A stretch of DNA of 29,901 bases from an uncultured Bartonella sp. (lineage in GTDB: Bacteria; Pseudomonadota; Alphaproteobacteria; Rhizobiales; Rhizobiaceae), in assembly GCA_946481695.1 (NCBI GenBank), contig CAMLON010000020.1, positions 1 through 29,901 of the forward strand. The letters are read 5' to 3'. Position 1 is the stretch's first letter, and every line of letters begins with the position of its first letter. The position numbers and the translations under genes were made by a program. Under the pieces are notes generated by a model that searched no databases, was not told where the DNA came from, and saw only the letters and a list, made by a program, of their open reading frames with translations. This document shows, one piece after another, positions 7,516 to 16,800 of the stretch.

Positions 7516-7931
7516 CGTTAATGGCGGAATTGTCATCAACAGTTTGAATGTAAATTATAATCTTTAAAAGTGTCAATAAATAATATTAAACGGGTTCTAT
7601 TCGCTAAATTTAGTAAACCGCCTAACAATTAATTTTGGTATTATTGAAGGAATAATAAATATTTGAAAATTCTATAGAAACTTCATTTTTAAAAAAACGA
7701 AAAAGAGTTTGATTACTCGAAAACAATGTATTCTTTCGCTGAAATTTTTGAAATTTAAAAACATTAATTTTTAAAAAAATAGAATGAATTCTATATTCTT
7801 ACCGAATCACTTCTTTTTTAGGCAGCAACCGCAACTAACCAGAAACATTTTATTATAAACTCTGCATGTCACCTCCAGCTTATGCTTTTCCATCAAAAAT
7901 ATTAATCAAAATATCCGGTCGTTCTGGCAAT

Positions 7932-8036
7932 CATTTCATTTGAACGGGGGCATTTCATTTGAATGGGGGCATTTCATTCGAACGGGAGCATTTCATTCGA
8001 GCGCGAGCATTTACGAGTATTTCGTTCACGCGCGGG
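7932..8036 (+). repeat. 19-bp tandem array
   Basis: Four consecutive 19-bp units start at 7932, 7951, 7970 and 7989. The unit is CATTTCATTTGAACGGGGG with changes at up to five positions, and the array then decays into a longer variant (8008-8036). The array is not flanked by unique spacers, so it is not CRISPR. Confidence 0.88.
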
Positions 8037-8188
8037 CATTTTAATTGACACGGTTGAGACTTATGAACCCAAACTTTTCAAACAATGATAGACGATAAAA
8101 TCACGCGCAAAACACCATTGCTTTTTCGATGTTTTGAACTTTGGAAATTAGGCGGCTTGCCGCTTAAAAAACAAATTTTTATGAAAAA

Positions 8189-8265
8189 TGGTCGGAGTGA
8201 GAGGATTTGAACCTCCGACCCCCTCGTCCCGAACGAGGTGCGCTACCAGTCTGCGCTACACTCCG
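8189..8265 (-). tRNA. tRNA-Pro (anticodon CGG)
   Basis: The reverse strand folds as a full cloverleaf. The acceptor stem CGGAGTG pairs with CACTCCG, followed by discriminator A and an encoded CCA at 8189-8191. The D arm reads AGCGCAGACTGGTAGCGC. The anticodon stem-loop is CCTCG-TTCGGGA-CGAGG, giving anticodon CGG. The T arm is GGAGGTTCAAATCCTC. The 3' end faces the phage-derived island, consistent with use of this gene as an integration site. Confidence 0.95.
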
Positions 8266-8861
8266 ACTAACTGGTGTTGGCGGGCTTATACCGTTATGAC
8301 AGACTTCTCGCAAGTGTTTTTTAAAAAAACCCGCTCAACAATTATTCATTTCGTGTCTGTTTCCCCTTTCCTCTTAGCTTGCAATCGCCTTTTTCTAATC
8401 CGTTTTTCTCTCTCATCCGCTTTTGTCCCCTCGCGCGACAGCGTTTTATTATCTTGTTCTTGAAACTTTTCCGCCAAAGCATGAGATTTTTGCCAATAGC
8501 ACGGCAATTTTGCCGTTTTAAAAAGTTGTCTTCCACCTCTCGAAACTTCTGCTGCAAGTTTGGCCGATTTTCCGTTCTTGACCGATTTTTCCCTTGCCCA
8601 CCTTTTTGCAAACATTTCGATGCTTTTCTCGTTTATCCGATCGAGCAAAGATCACGCCGACGGGCACCGCCGAAGGCCGGTTTAAAAAACATTTGCCGAT
8701 TTCCACAGCCATCGCCCTATCGCTTGGAGAAGCGCTCGACTATCGGTCTTCATTCTATTGGTTTTATTATTTTTTAGGCGGCGGGCGGCATTGACTTGAC
8801 CTAAACCCTTGAAAAGCGATAGCAAGAATATGCTTTTTAAGTTCAAGCCGGAAAAGAAAAA
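8266..8861. other. Spacer between tRNA-Pro and the guanylyltransferase gene
   Basis: About 600 bp, pyrimidine-rich on the forward strand between roughly 8335 and 8610. The complementary strand has an open frame from an ATG at 8615 to 8346 encoding a very Lys/Arg/Glu-rich peptide without a recognisable domain and with only a weak ribosome binding site. I regard it as doubtful. No promoter or terminator could be fixed with confidence. Confidence 0.4.
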
Positions 8862-11123
8862 ATGGCCGAAAAAATCATCAGTTTTATTATGAGTGGCGGC
8901 GTTGGCACCCGCCTTTGGCCATTATCGCGCGAAGACTTTCCAAAACAGTTTCATGACCTTTCCGGCAAAGGCTCGATGGTGTCCGGCACAGTCAAGCGCA
9001 TGAATGCACGGACAAGCGGCCACGGGCCGATTTTTCTCATTGCCTCGGAAGCTCATGAATACCGTTTGCGCCATGATATTGCCGGTTTGCCATTAAATGG
9101 CGGGCGCCCGATTTTTGAACCTTTGGGGCGAAATACGGCAGCTGCGGTTGCTTTGGCAACAGCAATCACCCTTGCCGAATATGGTGACAAGCTCATTCTC
9201 GTTGCCCCGTCTGACCATGAAATTTCAACCGACGACGATTTTTGGAAAACCGTCCACGAAGGGGAAAAAGCCGCAAGGAGCGGGCGCATTGTGGTTTTCG
9301 GAATTCATCCGGATAAGCCGGAAACCGGCTATGGCTATGTCGAAACAGGAAAAGAAAAAAACGGCGTTTATGACGTTATCCGCTTTGTTGAAAAGCCGGA
9401 TGTTGAGACGGCCAAAAAATATTTGCAGTCGGGCAATTTTTTATGGAATTCGGGAATATTCCTTTTTTCCGCAGCAACTATGAAAAAAGCCTTTCTTGAA
9501 TTCCAGCCGGAAATCTGGAACAAGACAGTCGAGGCGCTGAAAAGCGCCCATACAGACATATCGGGCACATGGCTAAATTACGAGCATTATGCGGCCATTC
9601 CTTCCGATTCAGTCGATTATGCCATTATGGAGCATGTCAAAGACATTGCGCTTGTGCCCGCCCGCTTTCACTGGAATGATCTCGGCTCGTGGCAATCGCT
9701 TTTGAACCAGCAATCAAGCCCCACACCGCCTGATGAAAACGGTAATGTGATTATTGGCGATGTTGTGGCAATCAATTGCCATGGCAGCTATTTGCGCTCG
9801 GAAGCGGGGTTACTATCGGCTGTCGGGCTTCACAATATGGCGGTTGTTGCGACAACGGACGCAACTTTTGTGGCTCCCGTCAAAGAAAGCCAGAATGTGC
9901 GCGACGTGGTGGCAACACTTGAAAAAGCGGGAAGGCTTGAAACCAAATTCACCCCTGCCGCCGATAAAATACCGCAAAGCGGTGCCTATCTCACCCGTGT
10001 CGAGCATTGGCTTTTTGATGAGGCGCTGCCGCTCTGGTCAACCCGCGGGGTTGACGAAAAAGGCGGCTTTTATGAAGCCTTGGGCTTTGACGGAATGCCG
10101 GTATTGCGCGCCAAACGCATGCGCACAATGGCACGCCAAATTTATGCTTTTGCCATGGCCGGTGAAATGGGCTGGGACGGCCCTTATAAAGAGCTGATTG
10201 ACCACGGCCTCGAATTTATCGGCAAAAATGGCAGAACAGACCGTGGCGGTTGGGTTTTGCAGCTTTCACAAGATGGCAAGGTTCTCAACGCAACCGAAGA
10301 CAGTTACGATCAGGCTTGTGTGTTACTGGCACTTGCCCACGCCCATCGTGTCGGCAATAAAAAAGCCTTGCCGCTTGCTATGGAAACCTTCTCTTTTATC
10401 GACCTTCATCTTGCCGATAAAAAAGGCAAGGGCTTTTTTGAAAATGCCAAAGCCGACGGAGAGAAAACATTTCGCCGTTCCAACCCGCATATGCATTTGT
10501 TTGAAAGTTTCATGGCCTGGTATGATGTGACAGGTGATAGAGATTATCTTGAACGGGCAGAACGCATTGTCGATCTTTTCAAGGAACATTTCTTTGATGA
10601 AGATAGCTGGACCCTTGCCGAATATTATGACAAGGACTGGCAAAGAGCTCCCGCTCCCGACGGTGACATTTGCGAACCCGGCCACCATTTTGAATGGTCG
10701 TCGCTGCTTGTCGATTTTTCCAAAAAAACCAATGACCGCACTGTTATAAAGCTTGCCAAAAAGCTCTATGCCTCCGCGATTGCCAATGGTTTGAACCGCA
10801 AGACGGGGCTTGCCTATAACACGATTTCGCGCCACGGAATGCCGATCGACACCAATTCGAGAAGCTGGCCGCAAACCGAAGCGATCAAAGCAGCCCTTGC
10901 GCTTGATGGCAATGACGGGCCGGATTTGAAACCTGAAATCGAAGCGCGTGTGGGAAGGCTTTTCCGGTGGCATATCGACGCCGCCCCCAAAGGTTTATGG
11001 ATTGACCTTATTTCGGAAAATGGCCGTGCCATTGCCGAAGATGTTCCGGCTTCCATTTTTTATCATATGATAACGGCTTTGACGCAATATCGGAAATTTG
11101 CCCAGCATTGGAAGGTGGCTTGA
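8862..11123 (+). CDS. Mannose-1-phosphate guanylyltransferase fused to an AGE-type sugar isomerase/epimerase domain
   Basis: The 753-residue protein has two enzyme parts. Residues 1 to about 365 are a GDP-mannose pyrophosphorylase: the nucleotide-binding signature SGGVGTRLWPLSR (11-23), a VAPSDHEI motif, and FVEKP (175-179). This part makes GDP-mannose from mannose-1-phosphate and GTP. Residues about 375-753 form an AGE (N-acylglucosamine 2-epimerase) type barrel, with RMRTMARQIYAFAMAGE, NPHMHLFES (His543, His545) and EPGHHFEW (His608, His609). In this position the domain most likely interconverts mannose-6-phosphate and fructose-6-phosphate, replacing the cupin isomerase of the common bifunctional enzyme. 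The product would feed cell-surface polysaccharide synthesis in the cytoplasm. The ATG at 8862 has only a weak GGA-rich leader. No other sugar genes are nearby. The substrate of the second domain is inference. Confidence 0.88.
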   Translation: MAEKIISFIMSGGVGTRLWPLSREDFPKQFHDLSGKGSMVSGTVKRMNARTSGHGPIFLIASEAHEYRLRHDIAGLPLNGGRPIFEPLGRNTAAAVALATAITLAEYGDKLILVAPSDHEISTDDDFWKTVHEGEKAARSGRIVVFGIHPDKPETGYGYVETGKEKNGVYDVIRFVEKPDVETAKKYLQSGNFLWNSGIFLFSAATMKKAFLEFQPEIWNKTVEALKSAHTDISGTWLNYEHYAAIPSDSVDYAIMEHVKDIALVPARFHWNDLGSWQSLLNQQSSPTPPDENGNVIIGDVVAINCHGSYLRSEAGLLSAVGLHNMAVVATTDATFVAPVKESQNVRDVVATLEKAGRLETKFTPAADKIPQSGAYLTRVEHWLFDEALPLWSTRGVDEKGGFYEALGFDGMPVLRAKRMRTMARQIYAFAMAGEMGWDGPYKELIDHGLEFIGKNGRTDRGGWVLQLSQDGKVLNATEDSYDQACVLLALAHAHRVGNKKALPLAMETFSFIDLHLADKKGKGFFENAKADGEKTFRRSNPHMHLFESFMAWYDVTGDRDYLERAERIVDLFKEHFFDEDSWTLAEYYDKDWQRAPAPDGDICEPGHHFEWSSLLVDFSKKTNDRTVIKLAKKLYASAIANGLNRKTGLAYNTISRHGMPIDTNSRSWPQTEAIKAALALDGNDGPDLKPEIEARVGRLFRWHIDAAPKGLWIDLISENGRAIAEDVPASIFYHMITALTQYRKFAQHWKVA

Positions 11124-11284
11124 AACCTCGCCGGTCATTTTATTTAAATCTGCCCTGCCCCATTCAATCACCCGCACGGTCTTTTCATGTCACCCTTCAA
11201 AACAGGGGCAAGAATTGCCATGTTTAAAACCGGACAATCCGGTTTCACGCGGAAAAGTGTAAGATGCAAAATTCAGGAAAACAA

Positions 11285-11318
11285 TAAAAAACCCGTCCGG
11301 CATGTGTTGCCAAACGGG
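11285..11318 (-). terminator. Rho-independent terminator
   Basis: An 11-bp stem (11292-11302 with 11308-11318, two G-U pairs) and a five-base loop are followed on the reverse strand by TTTTTTA. It lies just downstream of the His-rich gene and should end its transcript. The other strand has a weaker CTTTT. Confidence 0.85.
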
Positions 11319-11361
11319 CTTTTATCGGGGTTCCGGTTTATGATTATCTTACGACAATCTA

Positions 11362-11646
11362 TCAATACCAATGAGGATGCGGGTGCCAGGGCCGCGGACC
11401 ATAATGGGGACCATGCGGACCGAAATGCGGGCCATAATAGGGTGGCGGGGGCGGCGGAGCCGGATAGAAGTGCCGGTGCTCGAAATAGCGACGATGCGGC
11501 GGATAGCGGTGATGATAGCGGTCATAATGATGATGATGGCCGTTATCGATGATGATGACAGGATAAACATCAGCCTTGGCAGAAAGTGCACCAAAAAGCG
11601 GCACTGTCATTACAAGGCTTAAAAGAAGAACAATCAGTTTTCTCAT
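11362..11646 (-). CDS. Secreted His/Pro/Tyr-rich protein
   Basis: The 94-residue protein starts with a classic signal peptide (MRKLIVLLLSLVMTVPLFGA, cleavage likely after AKA near residue 25). The mature part is about 70 residues with about 15 histidines, including HHHH, and many Pro and Tyr. It includes a run of six prolines and GPH repeats. The start ATG at 11646 has AAGGA upstream, and a terminator follows at 11285-11318, so it is a single-gene unit. Composition suggests metal binding (nickel, zinc or copper) in the periplasm or at the surface. That is inference, since no fold or motif beyond composition can be named. The gene lies convergent to the guanylyltransferase gene. Confidence 0.78.
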   Translation of the reverse strand: MRKLIVLLLSLVMTVPLFGALSAKADVYPVIIIDNGHHHHYDRYHHRYPPHRRYFEHRHFYPAPPPPPPYYGPHFGPHGPHYGPRPWHPHPHWY

Positions 11647-12245
11647 GCGAGATATCCTTTTAACGATTCTTGAAACACATCATACGCTTTGTTAGCTGAA
11701 CTTATCCTGAACTTTTTGTTAATCTTGTGTTCATCTTCGCCTTAACGACAACCGACCGACAACCAGCTTCCCGAAAGGTGGTTCAAGCGGCTGCCCCAAA
11801 AAGTCCCACATGCTTCCCGAAAAGTGGCTCAAGCGGTTGCCCCAAAAAGTGTGAAACGGTTTTCGGTAAAGAGCCGCGATAACAAAAAAGCACGGTTTTC
11901 GGTCTAGAAGCTTGTAATAAAGAAGTACGGTTTTCGGTAAAGACCCGCGAGAGTGAAAAGACTACGATTTTTTTGTGAGGCACCGCCACAGACTAAGAGA
12001 CGGATTTTTAACAAAAATGTTTCAACAACTTGCTCGCTTTGAGATCTGGCAGAGACAAGAAAAAATGTTTGCTGAAAATCCACTTTGAAAACCGTTTCAG
12101 GGGAGTGAAGCTGGTGGATTGCCGGAAATAGCAACCGCATTATTGAGCAAGTTTGGCGATAGTCCCGCTTTTCTCCCGTCAAACTCGAAATTGATTGTAA
12201 AAAAATTATTTCGAGTATTACGATGATCGCACGGGGAATCTCGAT
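11647..12245. other. Repeat-bearing spacer
   Basis: No supportable gene in about 600 bp. The left part (11650-11760) probably carries the promoter of the His-rich gene. The centre is made of two families of direct repeats (11766-11950). The last 60 bp lead into the Cys-rich gene, with GGGGAA as its ribosome binding site. Confidence 0.5.
11766..11950. repeat. Two interleaved families of short direct repeats
   Basis: A 39-bp unit at 11766-11804 recurs at 11812-11850 with few changes (core CCCGAAAGGTGGTTCAAGCG). It is followed by three copies of ACGGTTTTCGGT at about 11856, 11892 and 11927, spaced 35-36 bp, the first and last continuing as AAAGA.CCGCGA. Confidence 0.8.
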
Positions 12246-12581
12246 ATGAGATATATTTTGCTGATTTTCATTTTTTTCACAGCTTCATTTCCGGAACTTG
12301 CTGCGGCAAATACACCTTGTTCAGGCCGGAAAGGCGGCATTTCCCATTGTGTTGGCAGAACCTTTATCTGTAATGACGGTTCAACCAGCGCATCGACCAA
12401 AGATTGTTCGGCCTATATGGGCGGCAGTTCAACAAACAGCCAATCTTTGGAAAGCAGCCCGTCTCTCATGGAACCATCATCGGGAAATTGTTCTTGCCGA
12501 TCGGGAACCTATTGCGTTGGCCCCAGAGGCGGACATTATTGTTATTCCGATAGCGGGAGGAAAAACTACCTTCCCCGCTGA
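12246..12581 (+). CDS. Small secreted Cys-rich protein
   Basis: The 111-residue protein starts with a signal peptide (MRYILLIFIFFTASFPELAA, cleavage near residue 21). The mature part has two Cys-containing blocks. The first is NTPCSGRKGGISHCVGRTF followed by ICNDGSTSASTKDCSAYMGG. The second is CSCRSGTYCVGPRGGHYCY followed by SDSGRKNYLPR. Between them is a Ser-rich linker. The paired blocks resemble a family of short secreted proteins found in Rhizobiales genomes and plasmids with no known function to me. Eight mature cysteines suggest disulfide bonds in the periplasm. The ATG at 12246 is preceded by GGGGAA. A 6-bp hairpin at 12620-12634 follows but lacks a T-run. No functional partner is adjacent. 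Confidence 0.7.
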   Translation: MRYILLIFIFFTASFPELAAANTPCSGRKGGISHCVGRTFICNDGSTSASTKDCSAYMGGSSTNSQSLESSPSLMEPSSGNCSCRSGTYCVGPRGGHYCYSDSGRKNYLPR

Positions 12582-13075
12582 AGGCAATTCTTGACAATGT
12601 AATCAATCCCGAAAACCGGCCGCAAAAATTGCGGACACGTCAAACCAAATGCTTTTCCAAAATCATCCGGCGGCCACCACCGATTGTTTTGAACTATTAG
12701 ACCGCATCCGATATGTTCGAGGTTTTCTCACGCTGCTGTTGCTTTGAAGCTTTGCAACCCTCCCGAACCGTGCATAATTTCTGTCGGATGCCTGACCGCC
12801 TTTTCTATGCCCGCAGAGTTTTATTGCTCGGGTATTGTTGATTTAAAACCGTTCACAAATGGCGCGCGATCGGTTGCAAGCACCTCCCTTGCCTTTTCTT
12901 TGCCCGCGAGGCTTTAACACACGGGCATTGTTATGAACAGTTTCCTCACCCAAATGCCGGGTGATTGGTTGCAAGCACCTCACTCGCCTTTTCTTTGCCC
13001 GCGAAGCTTTAACGCACTGGCATTGTTATGAACCTGCTTTCGCACTGAAACGGAGCTTGATTGCTTTTAAGCGCC
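12582..13075. other. Spacer with repeat array between the Cys-rich gene and the ProC-like gene
   Basis: About 490 bp without a supportable gene. It begins with a small hairpin (12620-12634, CCGCAA/TTGCGG) and from 12798 is occupied by three long tandem repeats that end at the stop codon of the ProC-like gene. Confidence 0.5.
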
Positions 13076-13079
13076 TCAC
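12798..13079. repeat. About 94-bp tandem repeat, three diverged copies
   Basis: Copies start at 12798, 12891 and 12986 with GCCTTTTCT.TGCCCGC, followed by a GGGCATTGTTATGAAC-like middle, and end in GGTTGCAAGCACCTC or a variant. Copies two and three agree closely in their first 48 bases. The last copy ends in the final codons of the ProC-like gene. Confidence 0.82.
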
Positions 13080-13840
13080 TTACCTTTGATACGTTTGAAC
13101 GCTTCATCAAGGCCGCCGGTGAGCGCTTCTCTGCCACCATGATCGGTAAAATATTGGGAGACCAGCTCGTTCGTGCCTTTTTTGGTCGAATATTCGGCTT
13201 CCAATTTAGTAAAATCGGGCTTCTCTACTTTACGTGCCTCGTCGGCAAGATTGCCAAACATAGAGGCAAGAAACGGTGCCGACTGGCTTTCATCAAGCCC
13301 GTTTTTCTCTAACCACCGGTTTGCCGTTTCGATGAAATTGAAATAGACGCCCATCAGAGAGCCGGCCGTCATCATCAAGGCAAACTGGCTTTCGTCCTTG
13401 ACAGCAATTGCCCCACCCATTGCATTGAAGATTTTCTTCAATTCCGGATTATCGGGATAAATTGCTGTCATCCCTTTGGCTTCCGCAACAAAGGGAAGCG
13501 GTACGGCGCGAAAAACCTTTTTGCCAATCCATTTTTCAGTTTCACTTGCCGTTGCCATGGCAATAACCGAAATAACCGTTTTTGCTTTAGTAAAATCGAG
13601 TTTTTTTAATTCTTCTTCTGCAATCTGGCTTCTCAGACAAATGAAAACATCATCACTTTGGTCGATTACATCCTGATTGTCTTTGCCGATTTTGACCTTG
13701 TTAAAGCGTTTGGAAAGCTCTGCCGCGCGGTCGGCATTTCTGGGTGAAACCGTAATTTGTTCCACCGGAAGATTGCTCTTCATCAAGCCTTCCACCATAG
13801 CCGAGGCAATGGTTCCTGTACCGATAAAACCTAGTTTCAT
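13076..13840 (-). CDS. Pyrroline-5-carboxylate reductase-like NADP oxidoreductase
   Basis: The 254-residue protein begins with a Rossmann dinucleotide-binding turn ([15 protein letters not shown], residues 4-18). It continues as a ProC-family protein: [17 protein letters not shown], then [10 protein letters not shown]. The standard enzyme reduces pyrroline-5-carboxylate to proline. The C-terminal dimer region is atypical. Where normal ProC has a SPGGTT-type motif, this protein has [19 protein letters not shown], so the substrate may differ. The ATG at 13840 overlaps the metH stop as ATGA, indicating translational coupling and a shared promoter. Coupling to methionine synthase hints at a role linked to methionine or one-carbon supply, but that is inference. 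Downstream lies the three-copy 94-bp repeat. Confidence 0.75.
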   Translation of the reverse strand: MKLGFIGTGTIASAMVEGLMKSNLPVEQITVSPRNADRAAELSKRFNKVKIGKDNQDVIDQSDDVFICLRSQIAEEELKKLDFTKAKTVISVIAMATASETEKWIGKKVFRAVPLPFVAEAKGMTAIYPDNPELKKIFNAMGGAIAVKDESQFALMMTAGSLMGVYFNFIETANRWLEKNGLDESQSAPFLASMFGNLADEARKVEKPDFTKLEAEYSTKKGTNELVSQYFTDHGGREALTGGLDEAFKRIKGK

Positions 13841-16800
13841 TTGTCTCTTTTAACCTCGTAATTCAAGATCGGTCCAAGCCAGCGTTCGACTTCGCTCACC
13901 GGCATTGCTTTTCTTTCGGCATAATCTTCAACCTGATCGCGTTCGACCTTGGCAACGCCGAAATAATAGCTGTCGGGATGGGAAAAATAAAGTCCGGCAA
14001 CCGACGAGCCGGGCCACATGGCGTAACTTTCGGTAAGTTTCACGCCGGTATTTTTTGTCGCATCAAGAAGCTCGAACAATGTGCCTTTTTCGGTATGATC
14101 AGGCTGTGCGGGATAGCCCGGAGCCGGACGTATGCCGCGATAATGTTCAACAATCAGATCTTCTTTTGTCGAATTTTCATCGGCCGCATAACCCCAATAG
14201 ACTTTGCGAACGCGTTCATGCAGACATTCGGCAAAAGCTTCGGCAAAACGGTCGGCCAGCGCTTTGACCAGAATGGAAGAATAATCGTCGTTTTCGCGTT
14301 TGAAACGTTCGGCAATTTTTTCCTCTCCAAAGCCACTTGTCACCACAAAACCGCCAAGATAATCGGGCGTGCCGACAGGAGCAACAAAATCGGCCAGAGC
14401 AAGATTGGGCTTTCCCTCGCGCCGCTGCAATTGCTGACGCAAAGTGAAGAAGGTTGCCCGCTCGTGTTTTCTTGTCTCGTCAGTGTAAATGCGGATGTCA
14501 TCACCAACGCGGTTTGCAGGCCAAAAGCCGATCACCGCTTTCGGATGGAACCATTTTTCGGCAATGATTTTTTTAAGCATTTTTTGCGCGTCGTCATAAA
14601 GCTGGCGGGCCGTTGCCCCCTGCTTTTCATCATCAAGAATTGCCGGAAAACGCCCGCGCAATTCCCAGCTCTGGAAAAACGGTGTCCAGTCGAAATAGGT
14701 CGAAAGTTCGGCAAGATCCCAATCGTCGAATTTTTTGACACCAAGAAATGTCGGCTTGACCGGTTTATAATTCTTGAAATCGAGTTTCAGTGCATTGGCG
14801 CGCGCTTCACTTAATGAAACGCGGGTCTTTTGTTGTTCGCCCTTTTCATGGGCGGCGGCAAGTTTCGCATATTCCTGACGGATTTTTTTGATTGTTTCGG
14901 TTTTCGTCTGCGGGGAAAGGAGCGATGAGACAACCCCCACTGCCCGACTTGCATCCAGCACATAAACACTCTGCCCGCGGTGATATTGCGGGTTGATCTT
15001 GACGGCCGTGTGAACGCGGCTTGTCGTTGCCCCGCCGATTAACAAGGGAATGTCGAAGCCCTGACTTTCCATTTCGTGGGCAACATTGACCATTTCATCA
15101 AGCGAAGGCGTAATGAGGCCGGAAAGACCGATTGCATCGGCCTTTTCACGCCGTGCCGCATCGAGAATGGTTTGTGCCGGAACCATCACACCAAGGTCGA
15201 TAATCTCGTAATTATTGCAGGCAAGCACAACGCCGACAATGTTTTTGCCAATATCGTGCACATCGCCCTTGACAGTTGCGAGAATAATTTTGCCTGCACT
15301 CTGGTGGCCTTCGCCACCGTTTTTACGCTTTTCCTCTTCCATATAGGGAAGAAGAATGGCCACAGCCTGCTTCATCACGCGGGCGGATTTGACCACCTGC
15401 GGCAAAAACATTTTACCCGAACCGAAAAGGTCGCCCACCACATTCATGCCGGCCATAAGCGGCCCTTCAATGACATCAAGCGGGCGTTCGGCTTTTTGGC
15501 GTGCTTCTTCCGTATCAGCGTCGATAAATTCGGTAATGCCGTTCACAAGAGCATGTTCAAGGCGCTTTTCCACCGGCAATTGTCGCCAGCTCAAGTCTTT
15601 TTCCTTTTTGACACCGCCACCGGCCTTACCGCGATATTCTTCCGCAAGAGCAAGCAGGCGCTCGGTTGCGCCAGCGTCTTTATTGAGGATCACATCTTCA
15701 CAGGCTTTTTTAAGCTTGGGTTCGATTGTATCGTAAACGGCCAATTGTCCGGCATTGACAATGCCCATATCCATACCGGCGGCAATTGCCCGATAAAGGA
15801 AGACCGAATGCATCGCCTCGCGAACCGGTTCATTGCCACGAAACGAGAATGACAGATTGGAGACCCCGCCGGAAATATGGCAATAAGGCAATTTTTTGCG
15901 AATTTCCTTGGTCGCTTCGATAAAATCGACGGCGTAATTATTATGTTCGTCAATGCCGGTTGCAATGGCAAAAATATTGGGGTCAAAAATAATATCCTGA
16001 GGCGGGAAACCGACCTTGTCGACAAGAATTCTATAAGCCCGCTCACAGATTGAAACCTTGCGTTGTTCGGTGTCGGCCTGGCCTTTTTCATCAAAAGCCA
16101 TCACCACAACCGCCGCCCCGTAACGGGAGGCAAGTTTTGCGTGTTCGATAAACTTTTCCTCGCCCTCTTTCAAGGAAATGGAGTTGACGATGGATTTCCC
16201 CTGCACACATTGAAGACCGGCTTCAATAACTTCCCATTTTGATGAATCAATCATGACGGGAACACGGGAAATATCAGGCTCGGCGGCAAGAAGATTTAAG
16301 AATTTGCGCATGGCCGCAACGGAATCAATCAAGCCTTCATCCATATTGATATCGATGACCTGCGCACCGTTTTCCACCTGATTGCGCGCAACATCAAGAG
16401 CAGCCGTATAATCATTATTGGTTATGAGTTTGCGAAACCGTGCCGAACCCGTAACATTTGTGCGCTCGCCAATATTGATGAAAGGAATGTCGTGGGTGAG
16501 TGTAAAGGGTTCAAGACCCGACAAATGCAAAAGCTTTTCTTGCGGCTTGGGCTTCCTCGGTTTGAACGGTTTGACCGCCTCGGCAATGGCGCGAATATGA
16601 TCAGGCGTGGTTCCACAACAACCGCCGACAATATTGATGACACCTTCACGCGCATATTCTCCAAGCTCTTTTGCCATAATTTCCGGCGTTTCATCATAAC
16701 CGCCAAAAGCATTGGGCAAACCGGCATTGGGATAAACACAAATCAGTTCTTCTGTATTGGCGGCCATTTCCTTGACGAGTGGCAGCATGGCCTTTGCGCC

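Larger units (their letters stand above)
7345..8188. other. AT-rich spacer between island genes and tRNA-Pro
   Basis: About 840 bp without a supportable gene. It contains the two hairpins (7445-7515), a very AT-rich block (about 7550-7860) with many A and T runs, and the 19-bp tandem array (7932 onward). A GCGG/CCGC inverted repeat lies at about 8152-8163. This is where an attachment-site remnant next to the tRNA would be expected, but no second copy of the tRNA 3' end is visible in the window. Confidence 0.5.

Noticed and set aside
7932..8036. Possible CRISPR array
   Set aside because: The repeats are contiguous without unique spacers and there are no cas genes in the window.
8346..8648. 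Reverse-strand Lys/Arg-rich frame next to tRNA-Pro
   Set aside because: The composition is what purine-rich DNA gives by default; the long form starts at TTG, the ATG at 8615 has a poor ribosome binding site, and no domain is recognisable.
11187..11622. Forward frames opposite the His-rich gene
   Set aside because: They are the complement of a gene with a signal peptide, ribosome binding site and terminator, and the forward peptides are Asp/Arg/Met-rich artefacts of its His codons.
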